Shown here one piece after another: positions 19,038 through 28,340 of a stretch of 64,000 bases of DNA (position 1 is the first letter of the stretch; each line of letters opens with the position of its first letter). Below the pieces are notes generated by a model that was given only the letters and a program-made list of their open reading frames with translations, had not been told where the DNA came from and made no database searches. Origin of the DNA: Stutzerimonas nitrititolerans (GTDB lineage Bacteria > Pseudomonadota > Gammaproteobacteria > Pseudomonadales > Pseudomonadaceae); assembly GCF_003696285.1 (NCBI RefSeq), contig NZ_RFFL01000002.1, positions 310,001 through 374,000 of the forward strand. The letters are read 5' to 3'. Both the position numbers and the translations under genes were made by a program.

Positions 19038-19873
19038 TGCACCAGGTGCGCTTCGATGGCCGTTTCGATGAATGGCGCCCGCTCGCGCGCGATCTGCTTG
19101 CAGCGGGCGTCGAGCCCCATCAGGTCGAATGGCTGAACGGCGACGCCCCAAGCAGCCTGTTCACGCAATGCGCGGACCTGCCCGAGCCTGGTAATCCGCC
19201 GCGCCCCATACGTATCCCGAAGCAGTTGCTGGCCGAACTGGAGATGGCTGCGCGCTTTCGCAGCGATGATCGCTGGGCGCTGCTCTATCGCATTCTCTGG
19301 CGCGTCGTCGAAGGCGAGCGAACGGCCTGTCTAGTGGGCGATGTCGATGGCAGCGAGCTGCACTTGCGAATCAAGGCGGTACGCCGCGAAGCGCACCATC
19401 TGCACGCCTTTCTGCGTTTCAGCCCGTCGGAGGCGAGCGATGCGCCGGATTACCTGGCCTGGTTCGAGCCTGCCCATGACATCCTGCTCAGCGCCGCACC
19501 ACACTTCGCCGAACGCATGGGTCTGCATTCCTGGCTGATCGCAACACCGGATGACGCGGTGCTCTGGGATGGGCGGGCGATGCACTACGCCAGCCCCTGC
19601 CCACCTGCCTGGCGGCAACTGGCCCAAGGCGCGCAGGATCCAGGCGCCGAGTTGTGGAAGACCTATTACGAAAGCACCTTCAACCCCGCCCGGCTGAATC
19701 GGCAGGTGATGCAGAGCAATCTGCCGGTGCGCTTCTGGAAGAACCTGCCGGAAGGGCCACTGATTGGCCAGCTGATGAGCCGCGCCCGTGCCGGCGCGCA
19801 GCAGAATGGCCAGGCCGAGCGCGTCGCCCAGCGGCCAGGCAAGCGCATCGGCATGGCCCACCAGGGCAATTAA
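19037..19873 (+). CDS. DUF4130-domain putative DNA repair protein (TIGR03915-like)
   Basis: 278 residues from MHQVRFDGRFDEWRPLARDLL. The DUF4130/TIGR03915 fold is recognised by the region around ISRAVVRREAHHLHAF-like text (here IKAVRREAHHLHAFLRF), the middle PAHDILLSAAPHFAERM and the ending ELWKTYYESTFNPARLNRQVMQSNLPVRFWKNLPE. The family is nearly always adjacent to the radical SAM protein above, and in many relatives it is fused to a UdgX-type uracil-DNA-glycosylase domain. That fusion is absent: after LPEGPLIGQLMSRA only about 30 Arg/Gln-rich residues remain. Function unknown; DNA repair is inferred from the pairing and the SOS box. Confidence 0.85.
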   Translation: MHQVRFDGRFDEWRPLARDLLAAGVEPHQVEWLNGDAPSSLFTQCADLPEPGNPPRPIRIPKQLLAELEMAARFRSDDRWALLYRILWRVVEGERTACLVGDVDGSELHLRIKAVRREAHHLHAFLRFSPSEASDAPDYLAWFEPAHDILLSAAPHFAERMGLHSWLIATPDDAVLWDGRAMHYASPCPPAWRQLAQGAQDPGAELWKTYYESTFNPARLNRQVMQSNLPVRFWKNLPEGPLIGQLMSRARAGAQQNGQAERVAQRPGKRIGMAHQGN

Positions 19874-19926
19874 CGGGCTGTTGGAAAACGACCTGCGTTG
19901 GCAAGACTTCGTTGTTCAGCGGCCTG

Positions 19927-21072
19927 TCAGCGGAAACTGCGCCCAGGGTCGTCGTCGCTCATTTCCAGAGTCAGGCCTTGGGAGACGCTGGTGAGATGCT
20001 CGCCATCGGTTTCCGAGCCCAGCTTGATCATCAGGCGCAGGTCGTTGGACGAGTCGGCGTGCAGCAAGGCGTCCTCGTAAGTGATTTCGCCCTGTACATA
20101 GAGGTTGTACAGCGCCTGGTCGAAGGTCTGCATGCCCAGATCGGTGGAGCGCTTCATCAGGCCCTTGAGCTCGTGCACCTCGCCCTTGCGGATCAGGTCG
20201 GCCGCCAGTGGCGTGTTGATCAGCACCTCGATGACCGCACGACGGCCCTTGCCATCCGGAGTCGGCACCAGCTGCTGCGCGACGATGGCCTTGAGGTTGA
20301 GCGACAGGTCCATCCATACCTGGTTCTGCCGGTCGGCGGGGAAGAAGTTGATGATGCGGTCCAGCGCCTGGTTGGCGTTGTTGGCGTGCAGCGTGGCCAG
20401 GCACAGGTGGCCGGTTTCGGCGAAGGCCACGGCATGGTCCATGGTTTCGCGGGTACGCACCTCGCCGATCAGGATTACGTCCGGCGCCTGGCGCAGGGTG
20501 TTCTTCAGGGCCACCTCGAACGAGTCGGTATCGATGCCCACTTCGCGCTGGGTGACGATGCAGTTCTGGTGCTGATGGATGAACTCGATGGGGTCTTCGA
20601 TGGAGATGATGTGGCCGCTGGAGTTCTTGTTCCGATAGCCGATCATCGCCGCCAGCGAGGTGGACTTGCCGGTACCGGTGGCGCCGACGAAGAGCACCAG
20701 ACCACGCTTGGTCAGGGCCAGCTTCTTCAGCACGTCCGGCAGCTTGAGGTCTTCTATCGTCGGGATATTGGTTTCGATCCGCCGCAGCACCATGCCCGCC
20801 AGGTTGCGCTGATAGAAGGCGCTGACACGGAAGCGGCCGATGCCACGGGCGCTGATGGCGAAGTTGCACTCGTGGTTCTCGGTGAACTCACGGCGCTGCT
20901 GCTCGTTCATCACTCCATGCACGGTTTCGCGGGTCATCTCCGGCGACATCGGCGTCTTGTTCACCGGCAGGATCTTGCCATTGACCTTCATCGAGGGTGG
21001 CACGCCCGCAGTAATGAACAGGTCGGAGCCGCCTTTTTCCACCATCAGGCGCAACAGTTTCTCGAATTCCAT
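19927..21072 (-). CDS. pilU: PilU, PilT-like pilus retraction ATPase
   Basis: Accessory cytoplasmic ATPase for type IV pilus retraction, acting with PilT. 381 residues. Walker A GATGTGKST at 130-138, Asp-box and Walker B region ILIGEVRTRETMDHAVAFAETGHL, His-box ATLHANNANQALDRI, and the C-terminal MKRSTDLGMQTFDQALYNLY. The tail beyond the ATPase fold is Asp/Ser-rich (SDDDPGRSFR), unlike PilT. Separated from pilT by 58 bp and likely in the same operon. Confidence 0.95.
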   Translation of the reverse strand: MEFEKLLRLMVEKGGSDLFITAGVPPSMKVNGKILPVNKTPMSPEMTRETVHGVMNEQQRREFTENHECNFAISARGIGRFRVSAFYQRNLAGMVLRRIETNIPTIEDLKLPDVLKKLALTKRGLVLFVGATGTGKSTSLAAMIGYRNKNSSGHIISIEDPIEFIHQHQNCIVTQREVGIDTDSFEVALKNTLRQAPDVILIGEVRTRETMDHAVAFAETGHLCLATLHANNANQALDRIINFFPADRQNQVWMDLSLNLKAIVAQQLVPTPDGKGRRAVIEVLINTPLAADLIRKGEVHELKGLMKRSTDLGMQTFDQALYNLYVQGEITYEDALLHADSSNDLRLMIKLGSETDGEHLTSVSQGLTLEMSDDDPGRSFR

Positions 21073-21130
21073 CGTCGTACTCGCAGTCCTAGCGAAGCCA
21101 CTCGAGGGCGCCGCCGGTAGTTATCGGTTG

Positions 21131-22165
21131 TTAAAAGTTTTCCGGCTGCTTGGCCTTTTCCTTGGCGCTGTCACGCGAGATCAGGCCCTTGGCGAGCAGG
21201 CCCTTGAGGCATGAGTCGAGCGTCTGCATGCCCAGCGAACCACCGGTCTGGATCGAGGAATACATCTGCGCCACCTTGTCCTCGCGGATCAGGTTACGAA
21301 TCGCCGGGGTGCCGATCATGATCTCGTGGGCCGCCACCCGACCGCCGCCGACCTTTTTCAGCAGCGTCTGGGAAATCACCGCCTGCAACGATTCGGAGAG
21401 CATCGAGCGGACCATGGACTTCTCCTCGGCCGGGAACACGTCGACCACGCGGTCGATGGTCTTGGCGGCGGAAGTGGTGTGCAGGGTGCCGAATACCAGG
21501 TGGCCGGTCTCCGCGGCGGTCAGCGCCAGGCGGATGGTTTCCAGATCGCGCATCTCACCTACTAGGATGATGTCCGGGTCTTCGCGCAGCGCCGAACGCA
21601 GCGCTTCGGAGAAGCCCAGGGTGTCGCGATGCACCTCGCGCTGGTTGACCAGGCACTTCTTCGACTCGTGGACGAATTCGATCGGGTCTTCGATGGTGAG
21701 GATGTGGTGGTACTTGGTGTTGTTCAGGTAGTCGAGCATCGCCGCCAGGGTGGTGGACTTGCCCGAGCCGGTCGGGCCGGTGACCAGTACCAGGCCGCGC
21801 GGCACGTCGGTGATCTTGCGGAAGACCTCGCCCATGCCCAGGTCTTCCATGGTCAGCACCTTGGAGGGAATGGTCCGGAACACCGCGCCGGCACCGCGGT
21901 TCTGGTTGAAGGCGTTGACCCGGAAACGGGCGACGCCGGGCACTTCGAACGAGAAGTCTGTCTCGAGGAACTCCTCGAAATCCTTGCGCTGCTTGTCGTT
22001 CATGATGTCGTAGATCAGCGCATGTACCTGCTTGTGGTCCATGGCCGGCAGATTGATCCGCCGCACGTCGCCGTCGACGCGGATCATCGGCGGCAGGCCG
22101 GAAGAAAGGTGCAGGTCCGACGCACCCTGCTTGGCGCTGAAGGCCAGCAGTTCTGTGATATCCAT
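21131..22165 (-). CDS. pilT: PilT, type IV pilus retraction ATPase
   Basis: Hexameric motor that depolymerises the pilus and drives twitching. From MDITELLAFSAKQGASDLHL it has 344 residues, the exact family length; the four codons MGSP upstream are not needed. Walker A GPTGSGKST at 130-138, Walker B region DIILVGEMRDLETIRLALTAAETGH, His-box FGTLHTTSAAKTIDR, and the PilT-specific AIRNLIRE motif are all intact. Divergent from yggS across 67 bp, as in other Pseudomonas. Confidence 0.97.
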   Translation of the reverse strand: MDITELLAFSAKQGASDLHLSSGLPPMIRVDGDVRRINLPAMDHKQVHALIYDIMNDKQRKDFEEFLETDFSFEVPGVARFRVNAFNQNRGAGAVFRTIPSKVLTMEDLGMGEVFRKITDVPRGLVLVTGPTGSGKSTTLAAMLDYLNNTKYHHILTIEDPIEFVHESKKCLVNQREVHRDTLGFSEALRSALREDPDIILVGEMRDLETIRLALTAAETGHLVFGTLHTTSAAKTIDRVVDVFPAEEKSMVRSMLSESLQAVISQTLLKKVGGGRVAAHEIMIGTPAIRNLIREDKVAQMYSSIQTGGSLGMQTLDSCLKGLLAKGLISRDSAKEKAKQPENF

Positions 22166-22232
22166 GGGACTCCCCAATTACAAGCAAGCAGGTAGAATGC
22201 CGCGCAGACCCTAAGGTGGCGGGCGCAGGTAA

Positions 22233-22943
22233 ATGTCCACGATAGCGAACAATATTGCAAAGGTCGCAGCGCGCATCCGTGAGGCGGCGCAAGCTGCGGG
22301 GCGCGATCCGGATACGGTCGGCCTGCTGGCGGTCAGCAAGACCCAGCCGGCCGAGGCCATTCGCGAAGCCAATGGCGCCGGCCTGAGCGATTTCGGCGAG
22401 AACTATCTGCAGGAGGCCCTGGAGAAACAGGCCCGTCTCGCCGACCTCGCCCTGACCTGGCATTTCATCGGCCCCATTCAGTCGAACAAGACCCGCGCAA
22501 TCGCCGAGCATTTCGACTGGGTGCATTCGGTGGATCGCCTGAAGATCGCCCAGCGCCTGTCGGAGCAACGCTCTACCGAGCTGCCACCACTGAATGTCTG
22601 TCTGCAGGTCAATGTCAGCGGTGAAGCGAGCAAGTCCGGCTGCGCGCCACAGGACGTCGCGGAACTGGCCCGCACCATCGCCACTCTGCCCAATCTGCGC
22701 CTGCGCGGCCTGATGGCCATCCCCGAACCCACCGACGACCGCGCCGAACAGCACGCCGCCTTCGCCCGCTTGCGCCAGCTGCAACAGGCGCTCGCTCTGG
22801 AACTCGACACCCTTTCCATGGGCATGAGCCAGGACCTGGAAGCCGCCATCGCCGAAGGCGCCACCTGGGTCCGCATCGGCACCGCCCTGTTCGGCGCCCG
22901 CGCCTATCCTTCGCAGACAGTCCCCGGCCAGCCCGGCGCATGA
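22233..22943 (+). CDS. yggS: YggS, pyridoxal-phosphate homeostasis protein
   Basis: PLP-binding TIM-barrel protein of the YggS/PROSC family, which keeps free PLP in balance and affects amino-acid and keto-acid pools. 236 residues. The PLP lysine is K36 in LLAVSKTQPAEAI; other family segments are GENYLQEALEKQ, WHFIGPIQSNKTR, LQVNVSGEASKSGC, LRGLMAIPEP, LSMGMSQDLEAAIAEGATWVRIGTALFG. A TAGAAT hexamer about 39 bp upstream may be its -10. First gene of yggS-proC-yggT. Confidence 0.96.
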   Translation: MSTIANNIAKVAARIREAAQAAGRDPDTVGLLAVSKTQPAEAIREANGAGLSDFGENYLQEALEKQARLADLALTWHFIGPIQSNKTRAIAEHFDWVHSVDRLKIAQRLSEQRSTELPPLNVCLQVNVSGEASKSGCAPQDVAELARTIATLPNLRLRGLMAIPEPTDDRAEQHAAFARLRQLQQALALELDTLSMGMSQDLEAAIAEGATWVRIGTALFGARAYPSQTVPGQPGA

Positions 22944-22959
22944 TCAAAGGAACCCACCC

Positions 22960-23787
22960 ATGAGCACTCCCCGAATCGCCTTCATCGGCGGCGGCAACAT
23001 GGCCGCCAGCCTGATTGGCGGGCTGCGCGCCCGAGGCACGCCTGCCGACGCCATCTGCGCCAGCGACCCCGGCGAAGAACAACGCAGGAAGATCGGCACC
23101 GAACATGGCATCCAGGCCTTCGCTCGGAATGCCGACGCGCTGGCTGGCGCCGACGTGGTGGTACTGGCGGTCAAGCCGCAGGTGATGCAGACCGTGTGCC
23201 GCGACCTGGCCCAGCACCTCGGCGAGGCACCGCTGATCGTCTCCATCGCAGCCGGCATCGGTTGCGACAGCCTGCAGCACTGGCTCGGCCCGCAGCCGCG
23301 CGCCATCGTGCGCTGCATGCCCAATACCCCGTCGCTGCTGGGCCAGGGTGCCAGCGGCCTTTACGCCAATGCCCGGGTAAGCGCCGAACAGAAGGCCCAG
23401 GCCGAGCAGCTGCTGTCGGCGGTCGGTCTGGCGCTGTGGCTGGATGACGAGCAGTTGATCGACGCCGTGACCGCGGTATCCGGCAGCGGCCCGGCCTATT
23501 TCTTCCTGCTGATCGAAGCCATGACCGCTGCGGGCGAGCAGCTCGGTCTGCCGCGCGAGATTGCCGCCCGCCTGACCCTGCAGACGGCCCTTGGCGCCGC
23601 GCGCATGGCCTGCGAAAGCGACGTCGAGGCCGCCGAATTGCGCCGACGCGTCACCTCACCGAACGGAACCACCGAAGCGGCAATCAAAACCTTCCAGGCG
23701 GGCGGCTTCGAGGCGCTGGTGCAGCAGGCGCTTAATGCCGCCGCACAGCGCTCGGCCGAACTCGCACAAACCAAGGAGCCTTCATGA
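22960..23787 (+). CDS. proC: Pyrroline-5-carboxylate reductase
   Basis: NADPH-dependent last step of proline synthesis. 275 residues. Rossmann motif FIGGGNMAASLIGGL at the N-terminus, VVLAVKPQVM, MPNTPSLLGQGASGL, and the substrate/dimer motif AVSGSGPAYFFLLIEAM followed by RRRVTSPNGTTEAAI. Starts 16 bp after yggS with an AAAGGA ribosome-binding site, and overlaps yggT by 4 bp (ATGA). Confidence 0.97.
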   Translation: MSTPRIAFIGGGNMAASLIGGLRARGTPADAICASDPGEEQRRKIGTEHGIQAFARNADALAGADVVVLAVKPQVMQTVCRDLAQHLGEAPLIVSIAAGIGCDSLQHWLGPQPRAIVRCMPNTPSLLGQGASGLYANARVSAEQKAQAEQLLSAVGLALWLDDEQLIDAVTAVSGSGPAYFFLLIEAMTAAGEQLGLPREIAARLTLQTALGAARMACESDVEAAELRRRVTSPNGTTEAAIKTFQAGGFEALVQQALNAAAQRSAELAQTKEPS

Positions 23788-24374
23788 CCCAACTCTCGCA
23801 AGCCCTGCTGCTGATCATTCAGACGCTCGGCAGCCTCTACCTGCTCATCGTGCTGCTGCGCTTCATCCTGCAACTGGTGCGCGCGGACTTCTACAACCCC
23901 CTGAGCCAGTTCATCGTGCGCGCCACCCATCCGCTGCTGCGACCCTTGCGGCGGTTCATTCCCAGCGTCGGCGGCCTTGATCTGTCATCGCTGGTGCTGG
24001 CCGTGCTGCTGCAGATGCTGCTGATGGCGGCGATTCTGATGCTCGCCTACGGCAGCACCGGCAACGTGCTGCAACTGCTGATCTGGGCCATCATCGGCAT
24101 CACCGGGCTGTTCCTGAACATCTTCTTCTGGGCGCTGATCATCAGCGTGATCCTGTCCTGGGTCGCGCCGGGCAGCCACAACCCCGGTGCGCAGCTGGTC
24201 AGTCAGCTCTGCGAACCGGTCCTGGCGCCGTTCCGCCGTCTGCTGCCGAACCTGGGCGGTCTGGACATCTCGCCGATCTTCGCGTTTCTGGCGATCAAGC
24301 TGCTGGACATGCTGGTGATCAACAACCTGGCGGTCATGACGCATATGCCCAACATCCTGCGAACGCTGATCTGA
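23784..24374 (+). CDS. yggT: YggT-family membrane protein
   Basis: Integral inner-membrane protein of 196 residues with two tandem YGGT repeats, each holding hydrophobic helices and a pattern of RFILQLVRADFYNPLSQFIVRATHPLLRPLRR (about 33-63) or WVAPGSHNPGAQLVSQLCEPVLAPFRRLLP (about 128-157). The family has been linked to membrane organisation and osmotic stress, but its biochemistry is unknown. Translationally coupled to proC. The yggU (DUF167) gene that follows yggT in many gammaproteobacteria is not found here. Confidence 0.93.
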   Translation: MTQLSQALLLIIQTLGSLYLLIVLLRFILQLVRADFYNPLSQFIVRATHPLLRPLRRFIPSVGGLDLSSLVLAVLLQMLLMAAILMLAYGSTGNVLQLLIWAIIGITGLFLNIFFWALIISVILSWVAPGSHNPGAQLVSQLCEPVLAPFRRLLPNLGGLDISPIFAFLAIKLLDMLVINNLAVMTHMPNILRTLI

Positions 24375-24489
24375 CCCAGGCGACCGTCCAGCCCCTTCTC
24401 CGGGCCGCTGGGCGGCAACCGAGCCGGCGAGCATTGACCCCGGCAGCGGTGGCGCGGATAAAGCATCGTCAACACACGACGGGACAGGG

Positions 24490-26457
24490 ATGAGCATGGA
24501 ACGACTCGAACGGCAGGTGGATGCCTATGTCGCCTGGAAGCGCGACCTGGTGCGCGAGATCACCCGTTATCGCAGTTGGCTGGCGCACAACAAGCTCATT
24601 TCCGAAGCGGTCGATGCGCGCCTCGAGCGCGCGCTGAAGCTGCTGCGCACCGACCACATCACCCTGGCCTTCGTCGGCGAGTTTTCCCGCGGCAAGACCG
24701 AACTGATTAACAGCCTGTTCTTTTCCGAATACGGCCAACGCATCCTGCCGTCACGGGCCGGGCGCACCACCATGTGCCCGACCGAGCTCTTCTTCGACTC
24801 GCGCGCGGAACGCTCGTACATTCGCCTGCTGCCGATCGAAACCCGTCTGGAAGACGCCAGCATCGCGCAGCTCAAGCGCACCCCGCGGCACTGGCTGCAG
24901 CTGCCGCTGGACACCCGTGACCCGGACAGCATGATCGAGGCCTTCGCCCAGGTCGCCATGACCAAATCGATGCCGGTGGAGCTAGCGATTCAGCTGGGCT
25001 TCCACCCGGACGCGCTGGAAGAAGTCGATAGCGCGAACGAAGTCAGGGTGCCGGCCTGGCGGCACGCCATGGTCAACTTCGATCATCCGCTGCTGCGCCA
25101 AGGGTTGCGCATCCTCGATACGCCCGGCCTCAATGCGCTGGGCAGCGAGCCGGAACTCACCCTGTCGATGCTGCCCAGCGCCCAGGCGATCGTCTTCCTG
25201 CTCTCGGCCGATGCGGGCGTCACCGCCAGCGACATGGACATCTGGCAGCAGCACATTCGCCAGCTCGATGGCGACGGCCGAAGCAGCCTGTTCGCCGTGC
25301 TGAACAAGATCGACGTGCTCTGGGACGACGTTGCCGGCGAGGTCTTCGTGCAGGAAGCCATCACCCGAATGCGCGCCGTCACGGCGCAGCAACTGGGTAT
25401 CGACAGCCAGGACGTGCTGCCGCTGTCGGCCAAGCAGGCACTGCTCGGCAAGATCCGCGGCGACCAGGCACTGCTCGAGCGCAGTCAGCTCGACAGCCTG
25501 GAGAAACTACTGTGCGAGCGCATTCTGCTGCAGAAGGAGCAGCTGATCGAACGCCAGGTGCTGGGGCAGGTCGTCACACTGCTGCAGAGCAGCCAGCGCA
25601 TCCTCGGGCAGCGTCTGGAAAAGGTTCACGAACAGGGCACGCTGTTGGCGGGTCGCCGCGAGGACAGCGGCCAGACGCTGCTCGAACTGACCGCGCGCAC
25701 CCGCCACGACCATAACCAGCACCACAAGCGTCTGCTGCACCTCAAGACCAACCAGCGCCTGCTGCAACGCCAAGGCGAATTGCTGCGCGAAGCCATTCGC
25801 GCCGAGCGCCTGGAAGAGCATCTGACACGCCTGCGCCGCAGCCTGACCGGCAGCCTTACGACCCTGGGCATCAACCTCAGCATCCTGCACTTCTTCCGCG
25901 CCGTGGAGCAAGACCTCGGCCAACTTGAGAACGAGGCGAACCTGGCCAACAAGATGGTGGCCGCCATCTACCGCCGGCACAACGAGGACAACCCGCTGCA
26001 GGCGGTGGACATTCCGGCGTTTCGCCTGCAGCCGTACCAGCAGGAACTCAAGCACCTCGAGCGCAAGGCCGATCAGTTCCGCCTGCAGCTCAAGACCCTG
26101 CTCACCGAACAGCGCACCCTCACCCGGCGCTTCTTCGCCACCCTGGTGCAGGAAGTGATCAGCCTGCATCAACGCCTGCGCCTGGAAGCCGAACAGTGGT
26201 CCGATGATGCGCTGATGCCTCTGGTACAGCATGCCCTGGAGAACAAGCAGCAACTGGAAGCCCACATGCTGCGCCTGAAGAGCCTCACTCTGGAAAGCCG
26301 GCAGAACAGCCAGCGCGTCGAGTTGCTGGGGCGCTACGGCCGAGAGCTGGAACAGCAACTGGCACAGGCGGCCGAGATGTTGCGGGCATTGCGCCGACCG
26401 GCACCGATCCGCCGCCAGGGCAAGGTGGTCAGCCTCGGCAATGCCGGTCATGGCTAG
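24490..26457 (+). CDS. Dynamin-like GTPase
   Basis: Large GTPase of 655 residues. G1 GEFSRGKT at 63-70, G2 region around T93-T94 (GRTTMCPTEL), G3 DTPG at 210-213 and G4 NKID at 272-275 are intact. After about residue 340 the chain is nearly all predicted coiled helix rich in Leu, Gln, Arg and Glu. A hydrophobic patch at about 452-469 (LTGSLTTLGINLSILHFF) could be a membrane-touching paddle. This fits the bacterial dynamin/BDLP type, which remodels or protects membranes. No signal peptide. It is a single copy, whereas many bacterial dynamins occur in pairs. It sits alone between yggT and metX with about 110 bp on each side. Cellular role unknown. Confidence 0.88.
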   Translation: MSMERLERQVDAYVAWKRDLVREITRYRSWLAHNKLISEAVDARLERALKLLRTDHITLAFVGEFSRGKTELINSLFFSEYGQRILPSRAGRTTMCPTELFFDSRAERSYIRLLPIETRLEDASIAQLKRTPRHWLQLPLDTRDPDSMIEAFAQVAMTKSMPVELAIQLGFHPDALEEVDSANEVRVPAWRHAMVNFDHPLLRQGLRILDTPGLNALGSEPELTLSMLPSAQAIVFLLSADAGVTASDMDIWQQHIRQLDGDGRSSLFAVLNKIDVLWDDVAGEVFVQEAITRMRAVTAQQLGIDSQDVLPLSAKQALLGKIRGDQALLERSQLDSLEKLLCERILLQKEQLIERQVLGQVVTLLQSSQRILGQRLEKVHEQGTLLAGRREDSGQTLLELTARTRHDHNQHHKRLLHLKTNQRLLQRQGELLREAIRAERLEEHLTRLRRSLTGSLTTLGINLSILHFFRAVEQDLGQLENEANLANKMVAAIYRRHNEDNPLQAVDIPAFRLQPYQQELKHLERKADQFRLQLKTLLTEQRTLTRRFFATLVQEVISLHQRLRLEAEQWSDDALMPLVQHALENKQQLEAHMLRLKSLTLESRQNSQRVELLGRYGRELEQQLAQAAEMLRALRRPAPIRRQGKVVSLGNAGHG

Positions 26458-26565
26458 GATCGGTTGCCGTTTCGTCGCGGGCCGCGTTACTGCGCATTCA
26501 ACAGATGAATTGAGGCGCCTGAAGCTTTAGACTTTGCGGCTCCCTTTTTCCAAGAGCCTGGCTCG

Positions 26566-27705
26566 ATGCCCACTGAAATACCAGCCGATTCCGTTGGCCT
26601 GGTGAGCCCGCAGATCGCGCATTTCGCCGAACCATTGGTGCTCGCTTGCGGCCGTACCTTGGCCGATTACCAACTGATCTACGAAACCTATGGCGAACTG
26701 AACGCCGCGCGTAGCAATGCCGTGCTGATCTGCCATGCCCTCTCGGGGCATCACCACGCCGCCGGTTACCACAGCATGGACGACCGCAAGCCGGGCTGGT
26801 GGGATTCGTGCATCGGCCCGGGCAAGGCCATCGACACCAACCGCTTCTTCGTCGTCAGCCTGAACAACCTCGGCGGTTGCAATGGCTCGACGGGGCCGAG
26901 CAGCCTCAATCCGCAAACCAATAAGCCCTACGGCGCCGATTTCCCGGTGGTGACCGTGGAGGACTGGGTCAACAGTCAGGCGCGCCTGGCCGACGTGCTG
27001 GGCATCGAGCAATGGGCCGCAGTGGTCGGCGGCAGCCTGGGTGGCATGCAGGCGCTGCAGTGGAGCATCAGCTACCCCGAGCGGATTCGTCACTGCGTGG
27101 CGATCGCCTCGGCACCCAAGCTTTCGGCACAGAACATCGCCTTCAACGAAGTGGCGCGCCAGGCCATTCTCTCCGATCCCGAATTCCACGGCGGACACTT
27201 CCAGGAGCAGGGCGTGATCCCCCGGCGCGGGCTGATGCTGGCGCGCATGGTGGGGCACATCACCTACCTGTCCGATGACGCCATGGGCACCAAGTTCGGC
27301 CGCGGTCTCAAGAGCGAGAAGCTCAATTACGATTTCAACAGCGTGGAATTCCAGGTCGAGAGCTACCTGCGCTACCAGGGCGAAGAGTTTTCCAGCCGTT
27401 TCGATGCCAATACCTACCTGTTGATGACCAAGGCGCTGGATTACTTCGACCCGGCCGCCGCCCACGAGGACGACCTGGCCGCGACGCTGGCAGCCGCCCA
27501 GGCCGACTTCTGCGTGATCTCCTTCACCACCGACTGGCGCTTCTCGCCGGAGCGTTCGCAGGAAATCGTCAACGCGCTGATGGCGGCCCGCAAGAACGTC
27601 AGCTACCTGGAAATCGACGCGCCGCAAGGCCACGATGCGTTCCTGATTCCGATCCCACGCTACCTGCAAGCCTTCCGCGGTTACATGAACCGCATCGCCG
27701 TATAA
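26566..27705 (+). CDS. metX: Homoserine O-acyltransferase (MetX type)
   Basis: Alpha/beta-hydrolase-fold enzyme that acylates homoserine, the entry to methionine synthesis. 379 residues, full length. Nucleophile S157 in [15 protein letters not shown]; catalytic His H356 in [10 protein letters not shown]; also [27 protein letters not shown] and [13 protein letters not shown]. MetX proteins use acetyl- or succinyl-CoA; Pseudomonas enzymes are reported as succinyltransferases (metXS), which cannot be settled here. Followed by metW after 9 bp, the usual pairing. Confidence 0.96.
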   Translation: MPTEIPADSVGLVSPQIAHFAEPLVLACGRTLADYQLIYETYGELNAARSNAVLICHALSGHHHAAGYHSMDDRKPGWWDSCIGPGKAIDTNRFFVVSLNNLGGCNGSTGPSSLNPQTNKPYGADFPVVTVEDWVNSQARLADVLGIEQWAAVVGGSLGGMQALQWSISYPERIRHCVAIASAPKLSAQNIAFNEVARQAILSDPEFHGGHFQEQGVIPRRGLMLARMVGHITYLSDDAMGTKFGRGLKSEKLNYDFNSVEFQVESYLRYQGEEFSSRFDANTYLLMTKALDYFDPAAAHEDDLAATLAAAQADFCVISFTTDWRFSPERSQEIVNALMAARKNVSYLEIDAPQGHDAFLIPIPRYLQAFRGYMNRIAV

Positions 27706-27714
27706 GGAATCGAC

Positions 27715-28314
27715 ATGCGCGCCGATCTGGAAATCATCCAAGACTGGATCCCCGCCGGCAGCCGGGTACTCGACCTCGGCTGCGGCAACGGCGACCTGCT
27801 GGCCTGGCTGCGCGAGCACAAGCAGGTCAGCGGCTACGGCCTGGAAATCGACCCGGACAACATCGCCGCCTGCGTCGAGAAAGGCGTCAACGTCATCGAG
27901 CAGAACCTGGACCTGGGCCTGGGCAACTTCGCCAGCGACAGCTTCGACATGGTGGTCATGACCCAGGCGCTGCAGGCCGTTCACTACCCCGACCTGCTGA
28001 TGAAGGAAATGCTGCGCGTCGGCCGCGAGTGCATCATCACCTTCCCCAACTTCGGCCACTGGCGCTGCCGCTGGTACCTGGCGAGCAAGGGTCGCATGCC
28101 GGTCTCGGAGTTCCTGCCATACACCTGGTACAACACGCCCAACATCCACTTTTGCACCTTCGAGGATTTCGAGCGCCTGTGTCAGGAACGCGGCGCGCGC
28201 GTGCTCGAACGCCTGGCGGTCGACCGCGATCACAAACATGGCTGGGGCAGCCGCCTGTGGCCGAACCTGCTCGGCGAAATCGGCATCTACCGCGTTACCG
28301 GGCCGAACAGATGA
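27715..28314 (+). CDS. metW: MetW, methionine-biosynthesis partner protein
   Basis: Methyltransferase-fold protein of 199 residues, always next to metX. Reported to be needed for, or to stimulate, homoserine acylation in several proteobacteria. SAM-type glycine loop RVLDLGCGNGDLLAWL at about 18-33, VIEQNLDLGLGNF, and the family segment ECIITFPNFGHWRCRWYLASKGRMPVSE followed by LPYTWYNTPNIHFCT. Coupled to metX by a 9-bp gap. Confidence 0.95.
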   Translation: MRADLEIIQDWIPAGSRVLDLGCGNGDLLAWLREHKQVSGYGLEIDPDNIAACVEKGVNVIEQNLDLGLGNFASDSFDMVVMTQALQAVHYPDLLMKEMLRVGRECIITFPNFGHWRCRWYLASKGRMPVSEFLPYTWYNTPNIHFCTFEDFERLCQERGARVLERLAVDRDHKHGWGSRLWPNLLGEIGIYRVTGPNR

Positions 28315-28340
28315 CCCGCTTCACTGATGGAGGGAATACC

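Noticed and set aside
26496..26510. ATTCA-N5-TGAAT ahead of metX as a MetR site.
   Set aside because: MetR prefers TGAA-N5-TTCA; the half-sites here are in the opposite order, and short AT-rich palindromes arise by chance.
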